From: Membranipora membranacea
Lineage: Eukaryota > Bryozoa > Gymnolaemata > Cheilostomatida > Membraniporidae
Direction: 5' to 3'
Assembly (NCBI GenBank): GCA_914767715.1
Contig: OU612065.1
Location: 29,080,001-29,144,000, forward strand
Length of the DNA stretch: 64,000 nt
This document shows positions 44,495 through 55,909 of the stretch, one piece after another. The position numbers were made by a program, and so were the translations under genes. The first letter of the stretch is position 1; every line of letters starts with the position of its first letter. The notes beneath the pieces were generated by a model. It was not told where the DNA came from. It saw nothing but the letters and a program-made list of their open reading frames with translations, and made no database searches.

Positions 44495-45205
44495 GTTAAT
44501 AATAATAAATGCAGAAAGGATGTTAATAATACTAAATTATGTCACTATGTCACTGAGAGCCAAGCATTAGTATTGTGGCTTGTCTAGCATGTCTTAGCAA
44601 CTTGTCTGTTGGAGTGAAGTCCAGAGGGAGACCTCGAGTCTTGATTATCATAATAGAGTTCATTGTGGTGTCAGGGTCAGCGGTCAGGTTTTTGTTCACT
44701 ATGCTGTAAATGCCCTCAGAGCTTGCGCTGGATTGTGCCTGTAATTGTTAAAACTATAACTATTGTAATCATTACCAAAAATTACAAATTCATATCCATC
44801 CAGCCTCTCATTTTTTCCTTGTCAAGTTTAACAAGACCAAGAATACACAATTAGTTTGGTGTGACCTTGCGGATGCCAAACCCGCTATATATCTGGGTTA
44901 ATCACTACTGGTAACAATTTACAATACGAACTGGTAGGCAACTTTGATGACGTCCTTGACATCTACACTAGCAACTTGGGGAGGGTCGGGCCACAGAGAT
45001 TAGTCATTCATCTAGAAGTAATAATGCTTCATATTGTGTGCTGAGTGATAATACATATATTCATACATAAATACAAGGCTTCTGATGACATAGTAAGATA
45101 GATACGTAGATATAACAGGTATCTTCTGGTTGAAATAAGAATGTTATTACAGAGCCTCAAAATTACATGTTGTCACTTTGCTTGTTCACCACACACTGAT
45201 GTTTA
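44495..45205. other. No gene seen
   Basis: Possibly decayed 5' sequence of the BEL element. No repeats or frames of note. Confidence 0.3.
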
Positions 45206-45207
45206 TA

Positions 45208-45268
<61 letters not shown>
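45208..45268. repeat. (ATTG)n microsatellite, LINE 3' tail
   Basis: About fifteen perfect ATTG units, beginning about 104 bp beyond the stop of the minus-strand LINE ORF at 45372-45671. Confidence 0.95.
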
Positions 45269-45371
45269 ATTCTTTCACTAACATAAAATAATATTTTGCG
45301 AGATAAGGGTGTTCATACTGAAAAGGAGCCAGCACATACAAGGAAAAATAAGATTTAATACTGATGGATGA

Positions 45372-45671
45372 TTAAAAGAGAATATCATTTAAAATATGAA
45401 TAGCATGCCTCAAAAAACAGTCTTTACCAAAGGCACTTCTGTGTTTAATTGTTCGATATCTGCCTGAGGGGCATTTAGCAAGAAAGTTGTTCATAAAGTG
45501 GTCATCGTCATGGATATATCGGAGAGCAAGTGTTTTGGTACGCTTAGTCATAAGGCTGTCGAGATCATCTACTTGGAGTTTGAGCTTTGAGGCCTGATCA
45601 AAAAACTTGCTCAAACGTTTCTTGACTTTAGCAAAAATAGTAGTGTATAATACTGGTAAACAATAATGCAA
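45372..45671 (-). pseudogene. 5'-truncated LINE ORF2 C-terminus
   Basis: The minus frame is open for 99 codons to a stop at 45372 and ends LAKCPSGRYRTIKHRSAFGK, DCFLRHAIHILNDILF. It is clearly related to the C-terminus at 39726 (PSGRYQTLKHR...LNDIFF). It is truncated upstream near 45670, where unrelated sequence begins. Confidence 0.75.
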
Positions 45672-46081
45672 CTTTTAATTAAAGAAAAACAGAGTTGTCC
45701 TTGCATGGCAATAAATGAGATAACTCCTAACACACCGGGATATCCGGGTTGACTAAATATGATGTTAAATATTCTAGTCAAATGAATAATAGATAAATAA
45801 GAACTAACTACGGATGATAATTGACCACCAAGCTGGATTGTTCCGAAGCACGTGCAGAGAGTGCCAAAAGAAAACAAACAACAACAAAACGAGATAGATG
45901 ACCCGAGTAGTCACTAAGATACACAGAGACCAACAGTAATGGGCAATTTCAGAAGAAATTGAAAATTCCTACAAAAATGTATTTAACAGTATGATGGCCC
46001 ACATCTAATAGCCATCGAAATTCTAAGTTCTCTGACAGGAAAAAAAGTAACGTTTCCTACAGCTGAACCCACAGTTAACAG

Positions 46082-47017
46082 CTAGTCCTCACATGGTACC
46101 AAGAGTACCAGCCGTCGTACTGATCTGGTGATCCTAATGACACGATTGATAACGTAATCACTGACTCTCTTGCCTACTCTAAAGCTTTTATAGTCTAGAG
46201 CTACTTTCCTAACTTGACCATCGGAACTCGGATAGATCTCAACCACCTTAGCTATAAAATACCTACCTCTCAGGGCATTAGAGTCTGCCACTACCACCAC
46301 ATCGCCTATTCTTAAAATACGATTCACCTTATCATGCCACTTACTTTGCTTTACCATAGTTGGTGCATATAAATGTGTCCATCTTCTCCAGAAATCATTC
46401 ATAATACTTTCCATTACCTGTAGACGATGTAGAGTGCTTACTTTATCAGTGTATCCTCTGGGGTTAGCAGCAATATGTCTCCCTAGTATCAAACAGTTTG
46501 GGGTAAGAATGTTTATATCCGAGTCAGCTCCTGGAATCAAACCAATAGTTCTCTCATTGAGAATATTGGCCACCTCAGCACAGAGAGAAAGACATTCTGA
46601 TGCAGAAATCCTGCTGTCAGCTATCGCATAGTGAATGGAGATCTTTGCAGCTTTCACCATCGCTGCTACTGCTCCCTGATACCAAGGCGCATCAGCCGGT
46701 CCAAAAATCCATTCCGATCCCTTATGAGCACCTTCTGTATAGAGTTGGTTTTTATCTATATCCTTCCATATTCTAGCTAGTTCATTGCACGCTCCCACAA
46801 GTTGTGATGCGGGGTCCGAATAGAACTTCACAGGCCATCCTCTAATACTGCAGAATCTGTTGATAGCCATGAGCAATGAAGGAGTGTCATACCCAAAAAC
46901 ACCTTCGATGTGAACAGCTCGTGAATATAAATCTGAGAAAATTATTCCATATCCTTTACCTGTAGTACGCTTCTGAATCTCTCCTCTCAGTGAGTATGGT
47001 CCAAACAAATCCACCAT
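46082..47017 (-). pseudogene. BEL/Pao integrase core plus DUF5641 C-terminus, active-site Glu apparently lost
   Basis: An uninterrupted 311-codon minus frame. MVDLFGPYSLRGEIQ holds the first catalytic Asp (residue 3), KFYSDPASQLVGACNELARI the second (Asp68). The third region reads APWYQGAVAAMVKAAK: where family members carry Glu, this copy has Ala (about residue 118). NILTPNCLILGRHIAANPRG (about 175-195) and the C-terminal WHDKVNRILRIGDVVVVADS make a DUF5641-type domain. The ORF is truncated at its N-side, where RT and RNase H should precede. The long intact frame suggests a fairly young insertion. Confidence 0.85.
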
Positions 47018-47019
47018 TA

Positions 47020-48660
47020 CATAGGTGAATTACCATAACCGGATATGGTAATAAAAATGTAAAGCTGGGCTGTTAGAAAATAACAAGCTAAAGTCCAAAG
47101 GTCATCATTATTGCACATGCGTACTCATGAGTATCTGTATGATTGAAACACTAACCAAGAGGTAGGAGCACACAACTGCTCACAAAGTCAGCTTTTTTTC
47201 AGATCACAAGCAATTCTGTTAGTTGTCTTATTTCTTGTTGGAGATGCACAACTACAATTTAGAATGCACATTTGAGCAGAACAAGGGATTTTGAATTACA
47301 AACAAGGAATTTATGTATGTACATACATTTTTCTGTGCTCCATTGGCTGCCAAACAGAGATCAGAAGTGTATTATCCCTTTAAGATTATTTTAGTTGATC
47401 TGTTCACCACTCAAGAAAACCAGCTGGCACTAATATACTTATTCAAGTAAAATTAAGTTTCACCTTTTCCATCAGAGGAATCCTCATCTTCGAGAAGTTG
47501 TTCAGATAGACTGCTTCATTTGGTATACGTGTAACGCTCCAGCTAGTGCTGCACGCTGTGAGTAAACACTAATCAATGATTTTTTGACAAGAAATGACAT
47601 CGAAACCGAATAATATCGAATATCGAATATCGAATAATATCGATTGTCCTCTCGATATCTTTAAAATGTCAAAATCGTGTGCATCGCCCTGAAAAATTGC
47701 TAAATATTAGGAGTTGCCCTTTCTTTTTTAAAGGGAATAGTGTGCTTATTGCTTAAATGAGTAGGCAATTCCGAAGAATTGGCAACAATATGCCCTTGCT
47801 TGCTGCTAGCAAGAACATAATTAGGTTAGGTTCTTGCTGATAGCAAATGACTGATGCCATGCTACCCACCAGTTATTTAACTAGATACTTTGACATTCCA
47901 TTTAGCAGGACAGGACAGTGATTCATTCAGCAGCATACTATCTTTCGTATCAGTTTCATCTAAGTCCAGTGAAAGCAAATCAAGCAAAAGACACAAGACG
48001 ATGCGGATGATCAAGAAAATCCAAGAAAGATGACAGATTTTTTTTATAATTAAATTGCTTTCTTCGTATGTAGGCCTACCGTTTGTTTGCATTTCTAATT
48101 GTCATCAATACAAGCAAGTGACTATCCATACAAAGTTCACACCTAAGTTCTCCCAGATTGTTGATGTAATCAATGCATAATACCTGGTAACATAACAGAT
48201 CATCTCGAAATCGAACAGCAAGCGATTCTATATCCATGATTGATCGATACATTTCAATATACTGGTTATATTTAATTATTGAATGCAGGTAGGGTACAGT
48301 TACAGTAGAAAGAAACACAGAAACCATGTAATGTTTGCAACAATGAAATAAACGTTGTCAAGAAGAAAGGCCATAGACTTATATAACTTATATAACTTAT
48401 ATAACTTATAACTTATGTAAGCCTATGAGAAAGACAAAACTGCAAAATATGTCTAGTAGCTAGCGATGCAAGCCAAATAGTCAAAAGTATTTACAAGTAT
48501 AAGAGTTAGAATAGAAACTCAGTAACTGCAGCATTTGCGAAGTAGTAGGTAATGTAAGACTAAGTGTTATTAAGTAAACTTACAAGTTACTAAATTTAGG
48601 TAAACAATATAAAGTTTATTAAGTTTAAGGTGAGTGAGAGCTCAGAGAGGACGCATGCAG
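47020..48660. other. No gene seen; small AT repeats
   Basis: An ATATCGA-rich stretch lies at about 47600-47660 and an ACTTATATA tandem repeat at 48375-48418. Short frames lack domains. Possibly flanking parts of the BEL and hAT elements. Confidence 0.4.
48375..48418. repeat. ACTTATATA(A) tandem repeat
   Basis: Four to five units of about 10-11 bp. Confidence 0.85.
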
Positions 48661-48667
48661 CCACCCA

Positions 48668-49267
48668 CTACTTCAACTTGTCATTAAATGCGAGAAAAAC
48701 CAACATATCCACCATAGAAGGCTTTAAAGCATTTCTCCGCTTGGTAACAATGTGTCCACTCAGACTAAATGGTCGTTCGCTCGGAACGCTAGTTGCACAT
48801 GCGCTAAGCACGTAGTGTGCAAGCCCGCTTAGCATTGGAAGATCTTTGACATGAGACCGCCACCATACAAGGACATCCTCTGACGACGCCAGTGTTGGAA
48901 GTGACAGGTAGAATTTGAGCTCATGCATAGCTCGGTCCTCGGGTGAAGATTTTCTTTGGATTGCAGATTGAGTGTTGGTAAAAGTACTGGGTTTCCTTGA
49001 TAGTAACATGTCCGCAAGTGTCCTTGGTTTTTTAATTGTGGAAGGTTCAGCATCAGCATCTTTCTCGGTATCTTCACTCTCCTCCTCATCTCCAGCGTGT
49101 AAGGCAACAGCTCTTCTTACTACTTCCTTTTGTGTAGCGTCAAACGAAGGAAGAGTAATTCCAAGGGGTTTATCATTATCAGGGACCGGAGCTTCATCCC
49201 CGTCTTCTTCACTGTGATCTTTTGGTCTGGCATACTCGAGATACGTTGGATCAAGCATCTCTGCCAT
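48668..49267 (-). pseudogene. hAT transposase C-terminus with hATC dimerisation domain
   Basis: A 199-codon intact minus frame. MLDPTYLEYARP (an LDPxxK-like motif) is followed by an acidic linker, then ELKFYLSLPTLASSEDVLVW, WRSHVKDLPMLSGLAHYVLS, ACATSVPSERPFSLSGHIVT, KRRNALKPSMVDMLVFLAFN. The WW, ATSVPSER.FS..G and RR..L motifs define hATC. Reading upstream is in frame past a single TGA (near 49271) into KYFWDGPDYSKPNSTSNNV, so the break is recent. Collinear N-terminal hAT pieces lie at 54257-55727 on the same strand. Confidence 0.85.
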
Positions 49268-49639
49268 CCATCAAACATTGTTGCTAGTACTGTTAGGTTT
49301 GCTGTAATCAGGTCCATCCCAGAAGTACTTGCTGATATCTAAATAGTTGGCTGTCTTGGTTACGAAGAACGCTAGAGGGTAGCTAAAGTGTATGTGCAGC
49401 TCCAGAAGAACTGTAGAAAGTGTGTACCAACTTCTGCCCCCTCTTTACATACACCTTAGGAATAGCAAGAAGCAAAATGAGACCTAATGATCATCCAACC
49501 TTACTTATGATAGCCCATACCATGGCTGGAGCTAAAGCTAGTTTAGGGGTGACTTGACACATATTTCGAGATGTGACTTCACAAATTTATTTGTCTTCAT
49601 ACAATATGTAGATGTAGGCTATAACTTTTTTGATATTTT

Positions 49640-49861
49640 CTAACCAATGAGGTCTCCTATGTGAGGATTATATACCAGTCCTTCCTTCACCTTCACTTCA
49701 TCGAAGGATAAAATGCCGTAACGTGCTTTTGGTGGTAGCTTTCCCATTGATCTCTTTAGACCGTCAATTAACTTCTCCGACCAACCTGAGACTGAACATC
49801 TGAAGCTTTTATACCGCTGTACTGTTGAGAAACGTGGTAGATACATGCCTGACAGTCTCAA
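49640..49861 (-). pseudogene. P-element/THAP9-like transposase exon fragment
   Basis: The minus frame reads MRLSGMYLPRFSTVQRYKSF, SEKLIDGLKRSMGKLPPKAR, YGILSFDEVKVKEGLVYNPH, IGDLIG, ending at a GT (GTTAGA). LP...T...Y......GWS..+...L, then +FDE+K++EGLVYN..+G.L+G is characteristic of the first catalytic Asp region in transposases related to P/THAP9, from memory of the family. It is nested between the hAT C-terminus and N-terminus. Confidence 0.5.
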
Positions 49862-49869
49862 CTTGTCTA

Positions 49870-50760
49870 ACCCAAACTCCCTGGTCTAACTCACCTTGAC
49901 CAATCTCCCTGCCTTGACTAATGAAAATAAAACATAAGAGTTGTCTCCTTAGTATCAAGGGGTGGGCAATTATACTATATGACATGATACACCTGAAATT
50001 TAATGGACGTTATAAAGAGTGTTTTACGTTTTGTCTGTATACTTCATGACTTTTGACATGGATATTAAGGCTCCCACTGTAGTTTCCACTCACCTTGTTT
50101 GAGAATACTTATACTGAACTTGATGGTTCCCTCTCTCTACCGTCTCTGTCTGATAGGCAGATCAGAATTCCTGATCTGATCTATTAGATCCGACATGTGT
50201 CTTTTTCACTTCCTATATAAGTAATACGATAAAAGGATGCTTAGTATATTATACAATACGCAGTGGTTTCAATATATATGCTTCTTGCTTTTTCAGCTCA
50301 ATTAATATGAGCGCTCAGTTTTTGAAAAGCGACTTTGAAGAGATGATTAGGAGTCCAAATTATAAATTGTCCATAACGAGTAGCCGCCCCCCCCCCCCCT
50401 CCATGTCGTATCCTATTTACCTGTGTGCATATCCTGATAATGATGTCTCAAGGGTTTCCTTTTCTATCTTTTTCCTCAGTTTATCCACATGCAGGTCTAA
50501 CTTCTCTCGCATGAAGCTTTGTCCAGTTGCGGCTGCTCGATGTGAGTCTTAACATGGTCTGCTAACTCAGAAATGTCATTAAATACTTCTCCCATAACCT
50601 CACCGTCTGTCCACTGGCAGATAGGACCAATTTTTTCTTCAGATTTTGGAAAATAGCTTTTGGCTGATCTGGTATCTGAGGAGGCTGATCTGGTCTCTGA
50701 GGAGGCTGACTTGGCGGTCCTGGCTGCATGGGGTTAGTATTAGGTGCCTTCTTCCTCCCA
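49870..50760. other. No gene seen
   Basis: A duplicated phrase (TCTGAGGAGGCTGA at about 50676 and 50697) and a poly(C) near 50388. Otherwise nothing. Confidence 0.35.
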
Positions 50761-50767
50761 ATGTTTT

Positions 50768-51805
50768 GAATTATTAGGAATACAACAAAGTTGTATTTCT
50801 ATTGTTTTTGTAAGTTCTTTTTATTATTATTGTTGCAACACTTTTTAGGCTTCTATAAGTCAAGAACCACCAGGCAGAAATCGATGCAACTTCGTCAGAA
50901 CATAGTTGCATATGTCTAGATGAGAAATTACTAAATGAGTTTTTGAATTGTTATGTAACACTCGCTAATTAGACTAATTAGTGACGGAGGTTTGGCCGTT
51001 TTTATCAATTATACCTTGATTATACCAAAATTAAGTCTCCTCTATAAGTCAAGAACTACTCGGCAGATTCTAATGATACTTGGTCACAACATAGTCCTAT
51101 AGGTCACGATGAAAAAATGCCAGGACAATTTTTGAATTGTTATGCAATTTATTTGCTAATTACACTAATTAGTGGAGGATGTTTTTCATTTTTCTTTTGG
51201 TGATATCTTGAGAACAAATCATGCGATTGAGTTGAAACTTAGGATATGGGGGTTTTGACTTATACCGAATCTTATGACATCATCAATTTTCATGTCACAT
51301 GACCTGATATACAAAATGGCCGCCATAAACAGTGAATTGCTGCCGATTAACAGTTCTTATCATGCGATTTAGTTAAAACTTGAGATATTGGGGTTTTGAC
51401 ATACACCGAATCTTATGACATCATCAATTTTAAGGTCACATGACCCGAAATCCAAAATGGCCGCCATAGACAGTAAACTGCTGCCGATTAACAGTTCTCA
51501 TCATGCGATTGAGTCAAAACTTGGGATATGGGGGTTTTGGCATATACCGAATCTTATGACATCATCAATTTTAATGTCACATGACCCGAAAACCAAAATG
51601 GCCGCCATAGAGAGTTAATTGCTGCCGATTAGCAGTTCTCATCATGCGATTGAGTTGAGACTTGGGATAAGGGGGTTTGGCATATACCGAGTCTTATTAC
51701 ATCATCACTTATGATGTCACTTGACCTCGATATTCAAAATTAATGGTTGTATTCCTTTATATTTGCTTGCAAATATTTTTACCGTTTCTAGTTATCATTA
51801 CTTTC
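50768..51805. mobile_element. About 1-kb repeat element, copy B, containing satellite arrays
   Basis: The ends match copy A (24966-25990): ATACAACAAAGTTGTAT and CTTCTATAAGTCAAGAACCA at the left, TTATATTTGCTTGCAAATAT and CGTTTCTAGTTA at the right. Inside, the left part is itself duplicated (CTTCTATAAGTCAAGAAC at 50849 and TCTATAAGTCAAGAACTA at 51039). The middle is the 141-bp array. Confidence 0.55.
51215..51720. repeat. 141-bp tandem array, about 3.6 units, with conserved motif triplet
   Basis: CATGCGATT begins units at 51220, 51361, 51502 and 51643, exactly 141 bp apart. Each unit contains TATGACATCATCA, GTCACATGACC and AAAATGGCCGCCAT in fixed order and spacing (the last unit is degraded). 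The unit is divisible by three, so frames stay open (51415-51618 +), but no protein is implied. Confidence 0.95.
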
Positions 51806-51809
51806 TTGC

Positions 51810-53570
51810 AATCCATGCACATCATCCCCAATCTTGCAACAGACCGATATTTTACACCTTTCAGCTGAACAAAACCATCACTCTTTCTTTCCATGTAGCC
51901 TACATGTTTGGCACCATGGAACAAGCTTGTATCATGTGTGATTGAAACCCCTACTGCATTAGTTTTTTACAATTTCACACTGAGTGGAGCACAACATACA
52001 CATTGACAATAAGACCAGTTTTCATCCGTTTCCTTAATATCTTTTTGGACTCTCACCAGTTCTTCGGATCTTGTCTGGCAGTGATTTCCTAAATTTAGCC
52101 TCGAACCACTGATGAAGGTTGGGATATTGACCCTCAATCAACCTGTCCGCTATCTTCCCTCTCACAAGCTGACTCTGTACTGAGGTGATGGTCACAAACA
52201 ATTTACAAAGGCTCTGACATTTGATTGTCACATTGATACTGCTTAAAAATTTGATACTTTGCGAAATAAACTGAACAGAAAACGATAGGCATTTATCATT
52301 GCTCACACGATTCAGTGATTCAGTAAAACAGGATCTCAAAATATGTCATCTATCTATAAAGAAATTGTAACGAAAGAATATTGTACACTCGAAACTAATA
52401 TATTATTTATAGATATCCACTGTATGTATACACATATCTACATCTTGGTCCTGATGGTGATTCATTCTTGCATTGTGCGTTTGATACGACCAAATCGTAA
52501 ACCTGAAAGAAGAAAAATAAGCAATACAACTCACCTAATAACTGAAGCAGCAGTCTTTTCCTCAGAGGTGCAGTCTGCTTCTGCAGAGGAGAAGACTGTG
52601 CTCTTATGCATATACCAGAACCGAAAGTATGTAGTAATTAACACGCAAAGTAAGAAAATTCCCTGCAGTAGGAATTGTGTCTACCTGGCAAGGTGTCAAA
52701 CATAGGACCTAAGAATAGCAGAGGGAAATTGCAGACGAACACAAGCCACGCCCCCTGATTAATATAAACACCAATAGCTTGCACAGCTACACTGTTCCAA
52801 CTGCATTGAAATATCATTAGGCATTTGGAAGGTTTACCTGCAAAAACAACTTTGGACTATTTAGTCCTACAGAACATATATGCTAAAAATCGAATAAGTC
52901 AGACTCTTAATGAACGACTCAATAAAAGGCTACTGTGAGCCTATCCATTTCGTTGGCTACCCCTACACCATGCCCTTGTACATGCTTAGTATTGCGATGA
53001 TTTATATTCATCACAGCTTGCTTTAGGAATGGGTCAGCCATTAACCAATTACATGAAATATTCTCACCTTTATTTTCGCTAGTAGAGTGACATTTAGTGG
53101 AGTTGGTTCAGTGGTTCCATTTGCTTTGCAGGAGTCAACGGCACAGTTGCTACCATTGTTGTATACATGGCCGACACAGTTTAAAGTGAAAGACAACCAC
53201 AAAAGTTATATTTTGATACTTGATGCGTAATGATGTACTCCTTCTAAATTTGGATGTTATAAGTAAATGTTAAATTTGAAAATTTTAATTATTTCAATTA
53301 CAAACTCTCTTCCACCATTTTGTTTCAGTAACACAAATACCCGTACTCTCCAAATAAATATATTATTGGATAAAAGTGATGTATAGAATAATTTGTTTCT
53401 AGAATCAAAGCAGTTATCTTTTGTTGTGTCAATCTAAATATATAAACAGTCATCTCAGTTACAAAACCATCTACAAAAACATTATTATTGCGTTCAATAA
53501 CAAAAATTAAGCATTTTCTTTGAGCTTATAATAGCTTCTCAACTTAATTCAGTTCATTGCAGCCATGGGG
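51810..53570. other. No gene assigned
   Basis: The minus frame 52034-52339 ends with LIEGQYPNLHQWFEAKFRKS, possibly a transposase exon, and the plus frame 52343-52705 has no domain. The rest is AT-rich. Confidence 0.25.
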
Positions 53571-53639
53571 TGGAAGGGCTACTGACTGCCCTGTGGTGCA
53601 GACTCAAAGCTTATACCTAGGATTTCTATTGTTGAGTAT

Positions 53640-53865
53640 ATTGCCTTCTGGTGAAGGTTAATTGCATCTTGATACGTATTTAGTTGTGCCAGTGTTGTCT
53701 TCTACTTTAAAATATCACAAGCAAGCTGTTTTTGAGAAGCATCTGATATGCCTTGTGATCCTTCGCAACTTCACAGCAGAAATGACCGAATTACAAATGG
53801 CTTGATCAGTTAGTTGTTTACGGGCGCCCTTCTGAAGTAGCCTCAGGCTATTTTTCAAATTCTGA
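53640..53865 (-). pseudogene. Possible P/THAP9-like transposase coiled-coil exon
   Basis: After a minus acceptor (TTTCATTTTCAG) the frame reads NLKNSLRLLQKGARKQLTDQ, AICNSVISAVKLRRITRHIR and then breaks at a stop. A helical LR+LQK segment normally precedes the catalytic domain in such transposases. It lies upstream, on the same strand, of the 49640-49861 fragment. Confidence 0.25.
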
Positions 53866-54256
53866 AAATGAAAAACCTAGTTTTAAAGGTTTTATATGGT
53901 TGAAATGAATGATTATTATTTCAAGATATATCAGCAATGTGCTTCATGATAAATGCATCTTTATAGAAAACAGTAGTTTTCTGTTATGAGTTAGTAAGTG
54001 ATTAAAAGCAGGACGAATGCATATCCTATCCAAAGTTAGTTTCTAAACCTATTGGTTAGTGGGATCTCATGTTTTAAAAAATGAAATAATAGAGGTTTCT
54101 AATGCATGAGATGCCAATGTCAAAATTGTTTGCGTAGCATAGTATTTCATTTAGTTCACTTCAAAGAAAATAACTTCAGCACCAACACTAACAGACATTT
54201 TTTTAAATATAACAACAACATTATATTTGTGTGAGGTAAGCACAAATTCAACTTAC

Positions 54257-54534
54257 CTTTAACACACTATCAGCCCTTGGGATGTTGTGAAAATATTTTA
54301 CAAAAGCGCGTACACGGCTTATTGGATCATTTAGGGCGGCAGTGAACTTTTGAGCACTCAGGTTTTGGCTGTGGGCAAAACGTCTGACATGATGCATTTC
54401 AGTGTCCTTTAGAGCTTTGGTAATGTTAGATGCATTGTCCGATGTAACTGCTACTGTGTGTTGTATGGCAACAGGAATATCGGGTAAGTTCAGCTCACTA
54501 TCATCCGTCACACTGTCAGTGGGTATGACCATAT
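54257..54534 (-). pseudogene. hAT transposase middle exon
   Basis: A 278-nt exon between acceptor TGCTTCAG and consensus donor AAAG|GTAAGT. It encodes HTVAVTSDNASNITKALKDT, MHHVRRFAHSQNLSAQKFTA, SRVRAFVKYFHNIPRADSVL. TSDNAsN and the HHVRCFAHSLNL-type stretch (here Arg replaces the usual Cys) are hAT hallmarks. The exon is undamaged and follows, in order, the N-terminal part at 55045-55727. Confidence 0.85.
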
Positions 54535-54786
54535 CTGAAGCATTAAAAATTAATAGGTTAGTTTAATAAGATATAATAAACATGACTATGTTAATCTTCC
54601 TGCAAATTTTGGATATTAAGGGTCTTCAATTATGACTTGAAATAATTTATTGAATCTTTTGTCTTCATCATCCAATACGTTCATAACACCTTTAGCAGAT
54701 CAATACTACTCATAGGAATTCGGTCATTGATGCTTAGATAACCTAGTCCACTTCCTGGCCCACTTATTGTGAGTCACAGTCAACCA

Positions 54787-54891
54787 CAGACATCAGGTCA
54801 CTTGGGTGGCGCTCGAACGGCTGGTGCGAGGCATGCACCACCCACGCCTAGCGCCACCATTCTGAGCACCAACCACGTGACCTGATGTCCG
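54787..54891. repeat. Foldback inverted repeat
   Basis: CAGACATCAGGTCAC (54787-54801) pairs with GTGACCTGATGTCCG (54877-54891; one terminal mismatch). Inner GGTGGCGCT/AGCGCCACC and GGTGC/GCACC extend the hairpin. It lies in the presumed intron of the hAT gene. Confidence 0.85.
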
Positions 54892-55044
54892 TGCAGTCAA
54901 CTACAACTACGTTACAGCTTAATTTACAATGCAGTAGTGATTTAGTAAGTTTAGCTTACCTCCATCCTCTCCGTCTTCGCCGTTGGCAGCAGCAGATTCA
55001 GAAGAAGCACTGGTTCAGCTTGGATCATCAACAACCCCCCACTT

Positions 55045-55727
55045 CTAAAGTGTTTGTAGGAGGTCTGCTCTGAGATTGTAAGCCGTATGACGGTCAGAAA
55101 GTTCCTTCGTATCAATAACAAAGCTAGCTATCTTATAGTCCTTTATAAGATGAAGGGTGTAGGTTATGAAACTGGTATTGGAAGTACTGGTCCAGGCATC
55201 TGTGGTGACCCCAAAGATGCAATTGCACCCATGCAACTCTCTATAAGATTTGATCTCTTGGCATACTATCTTGGAAGCGTTAGTGTATAAGGTTGGCAGA
55301 ATATTGTAAGTGAATTTCTTTCTGCTAGGAATGATATAGCATACATCAGTAGTTTCCGAAATCAGGCCTACAAAACCAATATCTTCTACCATACTCAGTG
55401 GCTGTAAGTCCAGAAATATTGTCTTAGCTATGTTACAAGTTATTCTTTCATACTTCTTGGACTTCTTGTCTAAGGTTCCTTTGGACTTAATGAAATTGAT
55501 TGTAGAGTTGGTTGGGCAGTGTCTTCTTTTACTTTTTTTGATTTGGTGGCAGAAGATGATGATGTTTTTATGTCCAAGTCCATGTCATGAGCCGTCTTTA
55601 GATGTCTTTTTAATGTTGTGGTAGAGCCATCAGATACTTTGAGAATTACCTCACACTTTCCACATTTTGCCACCACCTTCCCATCAGAGCTCTTAGACTT
55701 CACAAAAATGTCCCACACTTCACTCAT
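55045..55727 (-). pseudogene. hAT transposase N-terminus with BED zinc finger, one frameshift
   Basis: ATG at 55727 opens MSEVWDIFVKSKSSDGKVVA, KCGKCEVILKVSDGSTTTLK, RHLKTAHDMDLDI: a BED finger with CxxC...HxxxxH ligands. Near 55500 the frame ends early (SLSPKEP stop). A shift of one base continues NFIKSKGTLDKKSKKYERIT and FLDLQPLSMVEDIGFVGLIS, then TTDAWTSTSNTSFITYTLHL with the first catalytic Asp (TTDAWTS). Order, motifs and strand match ZBED1-like hAT proteins. With 54257-54534 and perhaps 48668-49267 this would be one gene interrupted by later insertions. Confidence 0.85.
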
Positions 55728-55909
55728 ATCAAGGAGTAACAGGGGAGGAGAAATAACTCCCAATTTCTTCATATACGATATAATGGCATTGTCAATATAC
55801 GATGGTAACCTCAGCCACAATGGCCACCATTTTGGAATTTTTTTTTTCTCAATCTTGTCAGTTTGTACACCCAATGCTTGAGAATGGTGTAAATTATGAT
55901 TTGACAACT

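Noticed and set aside
51415-51618. 67-codon plus frame in the 141-bp array as a gene
   Set aside because: The frame is open only because the repeat length is a multiple of three; it repeats MTSSIL..SHDPK.KMAA and has no splice or start context.
52343-52705. 120-codon plus frame as a gene
   Set aside because: No recognisable domain, splice sites or neighbours; composition is that of AT-rich non-coding DNA.
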